A stretch of 64,000 bases of DNA from assembly GCA_050123375.1 (NCBI GenBank), contig JASFHF010000003.1:1-64000 (forward strand), written 5' to 3'. Shown piece after piece: positions 16,636 to 23,847 of this stretch. The notes under the pieces are model-generated. The model saw nothing but the letters and a program-made list of their open reading frames with translations, was not told the origin of the DNA and did no database searches. Made by a program: the position numbers and the translations under genes. Source of the stretch: JASFHF01 sp050123375 (GTDB lineage Bacteria > Pseudomonadota > Gammaproteobacteria > UBA12402). The number at the start of each line of letters is the position of its first letter. Position 1 is the stretch's first letter.

Positions 16636-16707
16636 AACGTGATAATTTCCACATTTTTCCATGGTAAAACGTGATAATTCCCACGTTTTACCATGGAAAA
16701 ACGTGAT
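16636..16707. promoter_or_regulatory. Inverted repeat and 32-bp-spaced sites before ATPase 1
   Basis: The arms at 16655-16673 and 16682-16700 form a perfect 19-bp inverted repeat with an 8-bp spacer. The octamer AACGTGAT occurs at 16636, 16668 and 16700, exactly 32 bp apart (about three helical turns), which suggests cooperative protein binding. It lies between the divergent ATPase and trmJ genes and could control both. Confidence 0.65.
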
Positions 16708-16736
16708 TTTGGGGTTTGGTGCAATAATGTTACAAT

Positions 16737-17450
16737 ATGATCGCTATGAAGAATATAAGAATCGTGTTAGTTAATCCTTCTCATCCCGGTAATATTGGTG
16801 CGGCTGCGCGTGCGATGAAGAATATGGGATTGCATTGTTTATATCTTGTGCAGCCTGAGAAGTTTCCACATCCAGAGGCGATTTACCGTGCTTCCCGCGC
16901 TGATGATATTGTACAGAATGCTAAGGTAGTAGCTACGCTAGATGATGCTTTGATTGGTTGTGCGCATGTGTATGGTACTAGTGCGCGTAAACGTGAAATG
17001 TCGGCGCCGGTAATTGATGTTCGTGAGATGGCGGAGATGATTGCAGAGAAACCCGTGGAAACTGCAATTGTTTTTGGCCGCGAAAAACACGGACTTTATA
17101 ATGAGGAATTACAGCGTTGCCAATATCAAGTCAAAATTCCAACGGTTGATGATTATAGTTCTTTAAATCTTGGTGCCGCAGTGCAGGTAGTTGCGTATGA
17201 ATTATATGTTGCAATGCAAGGAGATGCGCCTGAAATAACTCGTTCAACAGTCGAATTAGCCACTGCAGATGAAATGGAGGGTTTATATCAACATTTAGAA
17301 AAAGTTGCGGTTGCAACCGGTTTTTTGAATCCGGAAAAACCAAAAACTATGATGCCGCGGTTTCGTCAAATTTTTAATCGTGCGCACCTTGATAAAGAAG
17401 ATGTTAATTTAATTCGTGGAATGTTGGTTAAAATCGACAAATGTAAATAA
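16737..17450 (+). CDS. trmJ: tRNA (Cm32/Um32) methyltransferase TrmJ
   Basis: This 237-residue SPOUT-class methyltransferase contains IRIVLVNPSHPGNIGAAARA at the N-terminus. The knot motifs are AIVFGREKHGL and IPTVDDYSSLNLGAAVQVVA. TrmJ 2'-O-methylates position 32 in several tRNAs. An alternative start at 16746 (MKNIRIVL) fits E. coli TrmJ better and avoids a possible -10 (TACAAT, 16731-16736); neither start has a clear Shine-Dalgarno. iscS follows after 21 bp, as in other gammaproteobacteria, but iscR is missing. Confidence 0.93.
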   Translation: MIAMKNIRIVLVNPSHPGNIGAAARAMKNMGLHCLYLVQPEKFPHPEAIYRASRADDIVQNAKVVATLDDALIGCAHVYGTSARKREMSAPVIDVREMAEMIAEKPVETAIVFGREKHGLYNEELQRCQYQVKIPTVDDYSSLNLGAAVQVVAYELYVAMQGDAPEITRSTVELATADEMEGLYQHLEKVAVATGFLNPEKPKTMMPRFRQIFNRAHLDKEDVNLIRGMLVKIDKCK

Positions 17451-17471
17451 TAACGATAGAATATTGATGTT

Positions 17472-18686
17472 ATGAAATTACCAATTTATCTAGACTACGC
17501 AGCCACCACTCCGGTTGATCCTCGGGTAGCGGAGAAAATGATGCAATGTATGATGCCTGATGGAGTTTTTGGCAATCCGGCTTCCACCTCGCATTCTTTT
17601 GGCTGGGATGCATCTGAATTAGTGGAAAAAGCCAGAAAACAGGTGGCTGATTTAATTAATGCAGATCCTAGAGAAATTATTTGGACTTCGGGAGCAACTG
17701 AGGCAGATAATTTGGCGATTAAAGGTGCAGCAGATTTTTATTCGCGTAAAGGTAAGCATATTATTACCAGTAAAACTGAACATAAAGCTGTGTTAGATAC
17801 CTGCAAATATTTGGCTAAAGAAGGTTATGATGTTACTTTTTTAACTCCCGAACCAAGTGGTCTGATTGATTTACAAAAATTACAAGATGCAATTCGCGAC
17901 GATACAATTCTGATTTCTATTATGCATGTTAATAATGAAATTGGCGTGGTGCAGGATATTGCTGCAATTGGTGAAATTGCGCGCAAAAAAGAAATAATTT
18001 TTCATGTTGATGCAGCACAAAGTATTGGCAAGTTACCGATTGATTTACAGAAATTGAAAGTTGATTTGATGTCGTTTTCCGGACACAAAATTTATGGTCC
18101 TAAAGGTATTGGTGCTTTATATATTAGACGTCAACCGCGGGTGCGTTTAACTACACAAATACATGGTGGCGGGCACGAACGCGGTTTTCGTTCAGGAACT
18201 TTGGCAACTCATCAAATTGTTGGGATAGGTGAAGCTTTTCGGATTGCAAAAGATGAAATGGCGGAAGAAACTCAGCGATTTACTAAACTGCGCGAACGTT
18301 TGTGGGAAGGTATTAAGCAAATTGAGGCAATTCATCTTAATACTGATTTAGTACACAGTGCGCCGCATATTTTGAATGTGAGTTTTCACTATATTGAAGG
18401 TGAATCGTTGATTTTGGCGATTAAAGATATTGCGGTTTCAACCGGTTCAGCTTGTACCTCAGCCAGTCTTGAGCCATCTTATGTGTTGCGGGCTTTGGGG
18501 TTGAGTGATGAATTAGCGCATAGCTCAATTCGGTTTGCGGTAGGCCGATTTACTACTGAAGAAGAGATTGATTATACGGTACGATTAGTGCAAAATGCAG
18601 TGCAAAAATTGCGCGATATGTCGCCTTTGTGGGAGATGTATAAGAAGGGCGTAGATATAGAAAATTATAACTGGGATAAGCATTGA
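17472..18686 (+). CDS. iscS: Cysteine desulfurase IscS
   Basis: The 404-residue PLP enzyme has the N-terminal YLDYAATTPVDPRV, the PLP lysine in SFSGHKIYGPKGIG (near residue 206) and the mobile catalytic cysteine in GSACTSASLEPSYVLRA. It removes sulfur from cysteine and passes it to IscU, TusA or ThiI. A palindromic REP-like element separates it from iscU. Confidence 0.97.
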   Translation: MKLPIYLDYAATTPVDPRVAEKMMQCMMPDGVFGNPASTSHSFGWDASELVEKARKQVADLINADPREIIWTSGATEADNLAIKGAADFYSRKGKHIITSKTEHKAVLDTCKYLAKEGYDVTFLTPEPSGLIDLQKLQDAIRDDTILISIMHVNNEIGVVQDIAAIGEIARKKEIIFHVDAAQSIGKLPIDLQKLKVDLMSFSGHKIYGPKGIGALYIRRQPRVRLTTQIHGGGHERGFRSGTLATHQIVGIGEAFRIAKDEMAEETQRFTKLRERLWEGIKQIEAIHLNTDLVHSAPHILNVSFHYIEGESLILAIKDIAVSTGSACTSASLEPSYVLRALGLSDELAHSSIRFAVGRFTTEEEIDYTVRLVQNAVQKLRDMSPLWEMYKKGVDIENYNWDKH

Positions 18687-18693
18687 TGTATGC

Positions 18694-18760
18694 GGGACGG
18701 AGCTTTACATAATTACAAGTGCCTTGTTTGTTGCTTTGTAATCATGTAAAGCTCCGTCCC
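18694..18760. repeat. REP-like palindrome, iscS-iscU
   Basis: Perfect 17-bp arms (18694-18710 and 18744-18760, starting GGGACGGAGCTTTACAT) extend with one mismatch to about 24 bp. The unit resembles the inner palindrome at 47475-47532 and, more loosely, the family flanking the transposase at 43639. It sits between iscS and iscU and may form an intercistronic hairpin in the operon mRNA. Confidence 0.8.
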
Positions 18761-18823
18761 TCAAGAAATCTAATTCATTACTTTGTAATTTGTAAAAACG
18801 TGATGTTACACATGAGGTGAAAA

Positions 18824-19240
18824 ATGACAGCAGAATCAAAATCAAAACCAAATTTAGGTTACAGTGAAAATTTAATGGATCACTACGAAAATCCACGTAA
18901 CATTGGAACACTTGATGAAAATGATCCTAATGTTGGTACTGGAATGATAGGTTCACCTGCATGTGGTGATATTATGCGTTTACAAATCAAAGTAAATGAT
19001 AAAGGCATAATTGAAGACGCAAAATTTAAAACTTACGGCTGCGGCGCCGCCATTGCTTCCAGTTCGGTTGCAACTGAATGGATCAAAGGCAAAACTTTAG
19101 ATGAAGCATTGCAGCTTAAAAATGACAAAATTGTTGAATATTTAAAATTACCGCCGGTTAAAATTCATTGTTCGATTCTAGCAGAAGAAGCGATCGCTGC
19201 AGCGATCAAAGATTATCGGGATAAGCATCAGAAAAAATAA
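18824..19240 (+). CDS. iscU: Iron-sulfur scaffold protein IscU
   Basis: The 138-residue scaffold has the three cluster-ligand cysteines in GSPACGD, TYGCGAA and IHCS, and LPPVKIH just before the last one, which is the segment HscA binds in other bacteria. The next genes of the usual isc operon (iscA, hscB, hscA, fdx) do not follow. A palindromic region and an AAA_14 ATPase occupy the place instead, so the rest of the pathway must lie elsewhere or be lost. Confidence 0.96.
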   Translation: MTAESKSKPNLGYSENLMDHYENPRNIGTLDENDPNVGTGMIGSPACGDIMRLQIKVNDKGIIEDAKFKTYGCGAAIASSSVATEWIKGKTLDEALQLKNDKIVEYLKLPPVKIHCSILAEEAIAAAIKDYRDKHQKK

Positions 19241-19241
19241 A

Positions 19242-19326
19242 AACGAAAACACCATGGTGTTTTCGTTAGATACTTAAAAAAACACCATGGTGTTTACTTG
19301 ACTTCGTATTAAAACTACCCTATATT
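19242..19326 (+). promoter_or_regulatory. Palindromes and promoter before ATPase 2
   Basis: A perfect 26-bp palindrome without spacer (19242-19267, centre ACACCATGGTGT) is followed 33 bp later by a 16-bp palindrome with the same centre (19280-19295). Two bases further begins TTGACT (19298-19303), then 17 bp, then TATATT (19321-19326): a near-consensus sigma-70 promoter for the gene at 19350. The first palindrome could also end the isc transcript. Confidence 0.75.
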
Positions 19327-19349
19327 TTATTTAGGGGGTTAATATTGCA

Positions 19350-20714
19350 ATGTATAGAACAGCACTGGCAGATTTACAGAATTGGCTTCAATCTAGTGAT
19401 CGTAAACCTTTGGTTATGCGAGGGGCTCGTCAAGTTGGTAAAACTTGGCTAGTGCGGCAATTAGCAAAAATTACTGGTAGTCAGCTAATAGAGATAAACT
19501 TTGAGCAAAATCCGCAATTTGCTTCCATGTTTGAGAGTAATGATCCAAAGCAAATTATAATTAACTTAGGTGCTGCTTTAAACACTACTATTGCGATTAG
19601 TAAAAGCATCTTATTTCTCGATGAAATTCAAACCGTTCCAGAGTTGTTAAGTAAATTACGCTGGTTTGCAGAAGATCTGCCTGAGTTAGCAGTAATTTCT
19701 ACTGGTTCATTATTGGATTTTGTTTTAGCCGAACATAGTTTTAGCATGCCCGTAGGTAGGATAAGTTATTTACACCTGGAGCCTTTAACTTTTGAGGAAT
19801 TTTTATTAGCAAAAGGACAAAAAAAGCTGTTTGAATTTATTCAAAATTTTAGTTGGCAAAATTCCATTCCAAAATTAATTCACGAAAAATTACTTAGCCT
19901 ATTCAAGGAATATATAATAATTGGTGGCATGCCTGCTGTTACAGCTAGTTGGATTAAAAATAATTCTCCGGTCGAAATAAACCGTCTTCATCATGAGCTT
20001 TTGACAGCTTATAAAGATGATTTTGCCAAATATGCAGGTAAAATTTCAACTGTTAGATTAGAAGAAGTATTAACAGCTTTTTCTCAAATGTTAGGAAAAA
20101 AATTCATCTATAATAAAGTAAATAAAGAAGTTTCTTACACTAGTATTAAAAATGCTCTGCAATTATTGGTTAAAGCTGGAATATGTCATCAAGTGATTAG
20201 TACTGCTGCAAATGGCATTCCTTTAGGCGCAGAGATAAACACAAAATTTTTTAAAGTTATTGGAATAGATGTTGGATTAGTTTCCGCAGCGCTTAAGTTG
20301 GGATTACATCAAATGGATTCTATAACAGAAATAAACTTAATAAACAGTGGCGGTATTGCTGAACAAGTTGTAGGGCAGCTTTTACGTACTATAGAACCAG
20401 GTTATATTGAACCATCTTTATATTATTGGGTAAGAGAACAAAAAAATTCTGCGGCAGAAGTAGATTATTTAATACAGCATCAAAATAAAATTATTCCAAT
20501 CGAGGTAAAGGCTGGCAGCACAGGTACACTTAAGTCGCTTCATTTTTTCATGGCGTTGAAAAAATTGCAAACCGCGGTTCGAATAAATTCAGATGTTCCA
20601 ACTATTACACAAATTAATACTAAAATTCATAATGGCAGCACGATAAAGTATCAATTAATTTCTATACCATTTTATTTAACTCAGCAGCTTTATAGGTTGC
20701 TCGAATCTTGTTAG
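19350..20714 (+). CDS. AAA_14-DUF4143 ATPase, paralogue 2
   Basis: The 454-residue protein has Walker A GARQVGKT near residue 24, Walker B ILFLDEIQ near 90 and sensor STGSLLD. A winged-helix-like segment SYTSIKNALQLLVKAGIC is followed by a DUF4143 end with EVDYLIQHQ and PIEVKAGS (PD-(D/E)XK-like). It lies where iscA-hscBA-fdx would be expected. It has its own promoter and paired palindromes. Overall similarity to paralogue 1 is moderate, so this is not a recent duplication. Confidence 0.9.
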   Translation: MYRTALADLQNWLQSSDRKPLVMRGARQVGKTWLVRQLAKITGSQLIEINFEQNPQFASMFESNDPKQIIINLGAALNTTIAISKSILFLDEIQTVPELLSKLRWFAEDLPELAVISTGSLLDFVLAEHSFSMPVGRISYLHLEPLTFEEFLLAKGQKKLFEFIQNFSWQNSIPKLIHEKLLSLFKEYIIIGGMPAVTASWIKNNSPVEINRLHHELLTAYKDDFAKYAGKISTVRLEEVLTAFSQMLGKKFIYNKVNKEVSYTSIKNALQLLVKAGICHQVISTAANGIPLGAEINTKFFKVIGIDVGLVSAALKLGLHQMDSITEINLINSGGIAEQVVGQLLRTIEPGYIEPSLYYWVREQKNSAAEVDYLIQHQNKIIPIEVKAGSTGTLKSLHFFMALKKLQTAVRINSDVPTITQINTKIHNGSTIKYQLISIPFYLTQQLYRLLESC

Positions 20715-20743
20715 TAATTATTTATGACAACTTGATGACAAAA

Positions 20744-21616
20744 CTAATTAAATTTGTTGGTGATAAAATTAATAAAATGGTGAATTTTAGGTTCGAGATA
20801 TAAACTTTTTTTATAAAAAATATAGATTTTACGTTTTGGGGGAGCATATTCTTTTAAAAGCGGTACTAACAATCCTTGTTTAATTGCGTCTGCAACTATG
20901 TATTCATTCAAGGTTACAATGCCTACGCCGTTTATTGCTGCATACAGCATGGATTCTGCATCATTGAGGTAAAGTTTTGGCTCCACGCAAACTTGTTGTT
21001 GATTGTTAAAATACAATATATTGTTAAGGTTACGCATACTATGCGTAATGTAATAATGTTGGTTAAGATCGGCAGGCGTATTTGGTGTTCCATGTTTTTT
21101 TAAATAAGAAGGAGAGCCGCAGATTACATAACGGCTTGCGGTTAATAATTTTTTACTTAGATTTGCTGCATCGATATAGTCAGAACCAAATATAATGTCA
21201 ATATTTTCACATGCAAGATCCGGAGTTCTTTCGGCAACTTCAATATCTATAATTAATTTTGGATAAAGTGTGCTAAGTTCCAATAAATGTGGAATTATAT
21301 ATTTTTTTGCAAAGTAACGGCCGCTGGTGATTCGCAATTTACCGGTCGGTTCTGAATGTAAATGAGAAATTGCGCGTTCTGATTCGTCAACTGCTTCCAA
21401 AATTTGTTTGCAATGTTCATAGTAGATTTTACCAATTGCAGTTAAGGTGACATTTCTGGTTGTGCGGGTGAATAATTGCGTATTTAGTTTTTGTTCGAGT
21501 TTGGCGATTTGTTTGCTAATGGCTGGTGTAGTGACGTTAAGCTTGTCTGCTGTTTTTGAAAAGCCATTATTTTCAACAACTTGCACGAAGATTTTAATTA
21601 GTGATAATTCGCTCAT
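20744..21616 (-). CDS. LysR-family transcriptional regulator
   Basis: This 290-residue regulator has an N-terminal winged HTH (FSKTADKLNVTTPAISKQIA, residues about 18-37; LEQKLNTQLFTRTTRNVTLT) and a C-terminal ligand-binding domain beginning near residue 90. It resembles the CrgA/DsdC-like solo LysR proteins. The divergent neighbour at 21739 is an unknown protein; 122 bp separate their starts and could contain the binding site. The ligand is unknown. Confidence 0.9.
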   Translation of the reverse strand: MSELSLIKIFVQVVENNGFSKTADKLNVTTPAISKQIAKLEQKLNTQLFTRTTRNVTLTAIGKIYYEHCKQILEAVDESERAISHLHSEPTGKLRITSGRYFAKKYIIPHLLELSTLYPKLIIDIEVAERTPDLACENIDIIFGSDYIDAANLSKKLLTASRYVICGSPSYLKKHGTPNTPADLNQHYYITHSMRNLNNILYFNNQQQVCVEPKLYLNDAESMLYAAINGVGIVTLNEYIVADAIKQGLLVPLLKEYAPPKRKIYIFYKKSLYLEPKIHHFINFITNKFN

Positions 21617-21738
21617 AATTTATCCATTTTGTTAACCAAAAGGTTACATTTTATTGAGTTTTTGCTCTATTGTAAACTAAATTGTAGTGTATTATTATGC
21701 AACTCCTTTTTAATAATAATAACAGAGGAGGAAGTCAG

Positions 21739-22287
21739 ATGGCTTTTAGTAATGTTAATGGGTACGATATTTTGAAGCAGGCTGAAATTGAGGAGGATAA
21801 TAAAGAATCTCAATTAAAATCAAAAATCACAGCATTTTTGAGTGATGATAATAAACTAAAGGAAAAGATTCGACAGGATATTAAATCTTGGATGAAGAGT
21901 GCTAAATCAGGTTTATCTTTAAATCACGAAACATATGTTCAATCGTTATGTGCTATTTTCAAAATGTTAGATAATACAGCATATCAAAAATACATTGAAA
22001 AAAATAATATATCAGTAAATTTGAATAAAAAACAGCAGTTAAACAGCAATGTTAATTTAAAAGTTATATTTGGGAAAACAAATAAATTGTGCAAATTTCT
22101 TTATAGTACTTTTTTTTATTCCGGAAATTCGCAAGCTGTACAATTACTTAGAATTTGGAAAAATATAATAAATGAATTTGGTTGGGAAAAAACTGATGAC
22201 TTAAGGAAGCTAAAAATAAAAGGTGAGAAGTTTATACCTACCGAAAAAAAGAATATTGAATTAAAAGATTTTAAATTTGGTCAATAA
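21739..22287 (+). CDS. Small unknown protein
   Basis: This 182-residue protein belongs to no family I recognise: polar, Lys/Asn-rich, no signal peptide, predicted largely helical. I choose ATG 21739 because AGAGGAGGAAG lies just before it; an upstream in-frame ATG at 21697 falls in a likely promoter (GTATTATTATG). Its stop overlaps the last bases of a phoR remnant on the other strand. An effector or regulator role cannot be judged. Confidence 0.55.
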   Translation: MAFSNVNGYDILKQAEIEEDNKESQLKSKITAFLSDDNKLKEKIRQDIKSWMKSAKSGLSLNHETYVQSLCAIFKMLDNTAYQKYIEKNNISVNLNKKQQLNSNVNLKVIFGKTNKLCKFLYSTFFYSGNSQAVQLLRIWKNIINEFGWEKTDDLRKLKIKGEKFIPTEKKNIELKDFKFGQ

Positions 22288-22406
22288 AGATATTGCCTTT
22301 GCCGAGTTCGCTTTAGATTTTAATCTGAGCATTGTGCCGGTTTAACACGTGCTTCACGATTGCCAGTCCTAAACCGGTCCCGCCGCTAGCGCGGGATCTG
22401 GTTTTT
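22288..22406 (-). pseudogene. Remnant of a sensor histidine kinase (PhoR-like)
   Basis: On the minus strand this reads TRSRASGGTGLGLAIVKHVL then NRHNAQIKI, an in-frame TAA, then SELGKGNIF. That is the G-box end of the HATPase domain of PhoR-type kinases. A sense codon (Glu expected) has become TAA, and nothing of the kinase remains upstream. It shows that phoR, and perhaps the Pho two-component system, once stood here. Confidence 0.75.
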
Positions 22407-22424
22407 ATAGCAAGAGTATGATAG

Positions 22425-23591
22425 TTAATATTTTTTTGAAAAATATTTTTTAATTCCTTCTTGCCAAGGTAAAACTAAAATGTTTTCTATTTTTCTACGA
22501 TATTTTTCTTTGGTTAAGCGAATTGCTTCGCATTTACCAAAATCTTTAGTTAATTTAATAAAATTGGATAGTTTAGTGTCTGATACATTTATAGAGCTTT
22601 TTATCTCGATAAATAAAGTAGGCAATCCTGGTCGTTCCACGATTAAATCTATTTCAACGTCATCTTTAGTTTTTAAGTATGAAAATTTAAATTCTGGATA
22701 GTAATACGATGCAAGTTTTATGCATTCTAAAATGATAAAGTGTTCGAAGGCTTCGCCGTATGCGCTGGTTCTTGGTTTTAATTCAGATGTTAAAGTGCGA
22801 GTTAACGCTCTGGTTACACCAATATCAAAATAATAAAATTTTGGTTTTAAACTTAAGCGTTTACGAAATGAATTTTTAAATGGTTCTAAAAAGAAACCAA
22901 GCAAAGTATCTTCTAAAATAGAAAAATAGCTTTTTACTGTTTTGTGATCTACACCTACATCTTGTGATATATTATTGAAATTAATAATTTTTCCGTTACT
23001 TTGTGCCGAAACTTCTAAAAATTTTCTAAATGGATCTAGTTTTCTGATAAATTGTTCGTTCCAAATTTCTTCTTTTAAATAAGTATGTGCATAGGCGCGC
23101 AGGAATTGAATTTTTTCTTCACTGGTAGTAAAGCTAATTATTTCTGGTAAAGTGCCCCAGTTTAATACTGCATCTAAGTTAAATTTATCTTTTAATTCAA
23201 GAAATGAGAATGGAAATAAATGATAAACAAAGGCTCTGCCTGCTAAAAGATTTGCGCCACCGTGTTTTAATTTTCTAGCGCTTGAACCGGTCAAAATAAA
23301 TTTTTTGTTAGTAACTCTAATCAAATGATGAATGACATCTAATAATTTTGGAATTTTTTGTACTTCATCAATGATGATATGGGTTTGTTTTACCGGCATA
23401 GCATCGACTAATTCTTTTAACAAATTTGGATTACGCGCGAAACGATCTTCTTCAGCTGGATCTAATAAGTCAATCCATAAGGCTTGGGTTGTGGTAAATA
23501 ATTGTTCTAGTAAAGTGCTTTTGCCGGTGCCTCTAGCCCCGAAGATAAAGAAGCTACGGTTTTTGGGTAGAGTTAATAATCTGGTTAGCAT
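22425..23591 (-). CDS. AAA_14-DUF4143 ATPase, paralogue 3
   Basis: The 388-residue protein has Walker A GARGTGKS near residue 18, Walker B HIIIDEVQ near 72, sensor ILTGSSARK and a winged-helix segment NISQDVGVDHKTVKSYFSIL. The DUF4143 end has VEIDLIVERP and FIEIKSS (PD-(D/E)XK-like). It belongs to a shorter subgroup than paralogues 1 and 2. AAGGA lies 9 bp before the start, and an 18-bp inverted repeat containing the predicted promoter lies just upstream. Its neighbour clpB is a conserved single gene. Confidence 0.9.
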   Translation of the reverse strand: MLTRLLTLPKNRSFFIFGARGTGKSTLLEQLFTTTQALWIDLLDPAEEDRFARNPNLLKELVDAMPVKQTHIIIDEVQKIPKLLDVIHHLIRVTNKKFILTGSSARKLKHGGANLLAGRAFVYHLFPFSFLELKDKFNLDAVLNWGTLPEIISFTTSEEKIQFLRAYAHTYLKEEIWNEQFIRKLDPFRKFLEVSAQSNGKIINFNNISQDVGVDHKTVKSYFSILEDTLLGFFLEPFKNSFRKRLSLKPKFYYFDIGVTRALTRTLTSELKPRTSAYGEAFEHFIILECIKLASYYYPEFKFSYLKTKDDVEIDLIVERPGLPTLFIEIKSSINVSDTKLSNFIKLTKDFGKCEAIRLTKEKYRRKIENILVLPWQEGIKKYFSKKY

Positions 23592-23605
23592 TGTTATATT
23601 CCTTT

Positions 23606-23652
23606 TTAGACCATACTCCCAAATTGTACGCCATTTTGGGAGTATGGTCTAA
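23606..23652 (-). promoter_or_regulatory. Inverted repeat covering ATPase 3 promoter
   Basis: Perfect 18-bp arms (23606-23623 and 23635-23652) enclose an 11-bp spacer, 15 bp upstream of the start at 23591. Read on the minus strand, TTAGAC begins the first arm, and TACAAT follows 18 bp later in the spacer. Promoter and inverted repeat thus coincide, as in an autorepressed operator. Confidence 0.72.
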
Positions 23653-23709
23653 GAATTTTTACCTATCTTCTTGAATTTTCCTAAAACAGCGCATATTTTA
23701 TAAGTAATG

Positions 23710-23841
23710 GGGGTCAGGTCTTGAATTTTGACTTTGGCTTAATGGATAAAGATGGCAAAATTAGATTTTAAGTTTTAAATTAGGGTTTAAAATTCAAGAC
23801 CTGACCCCGCTACGGAGTAAGCTTAACTTTCTACGGAGTAA
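23710..23841 (+). repeat. Palindromic element family A, clpB copy
   Basis: The core at 23710-23808 (99 bp, arms GGGGTCAGGTCTTGAATTTT) is followed by the tag CTACGGAGTAA at 23810-23820. A second copy of the tag lies at 23831-23841, and its GGAG is the Shine-Dalgarno for clpB at 23848. The doubled tag suggests that tag sequence is part of the insertion target and was duplicated, or that the element landed upstream of a pre-existing ribosome site. Confidence 0.88.
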
Positions 23842-23847
23842 TGAAAT

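Noticed and set aside
16636..16707. The 19-bp inverted repeat as a rho-independent terminator
   Set aside because: It lies between divergent start sites rather than after a gene, and has regularly spaced half sites instead of a T tract.
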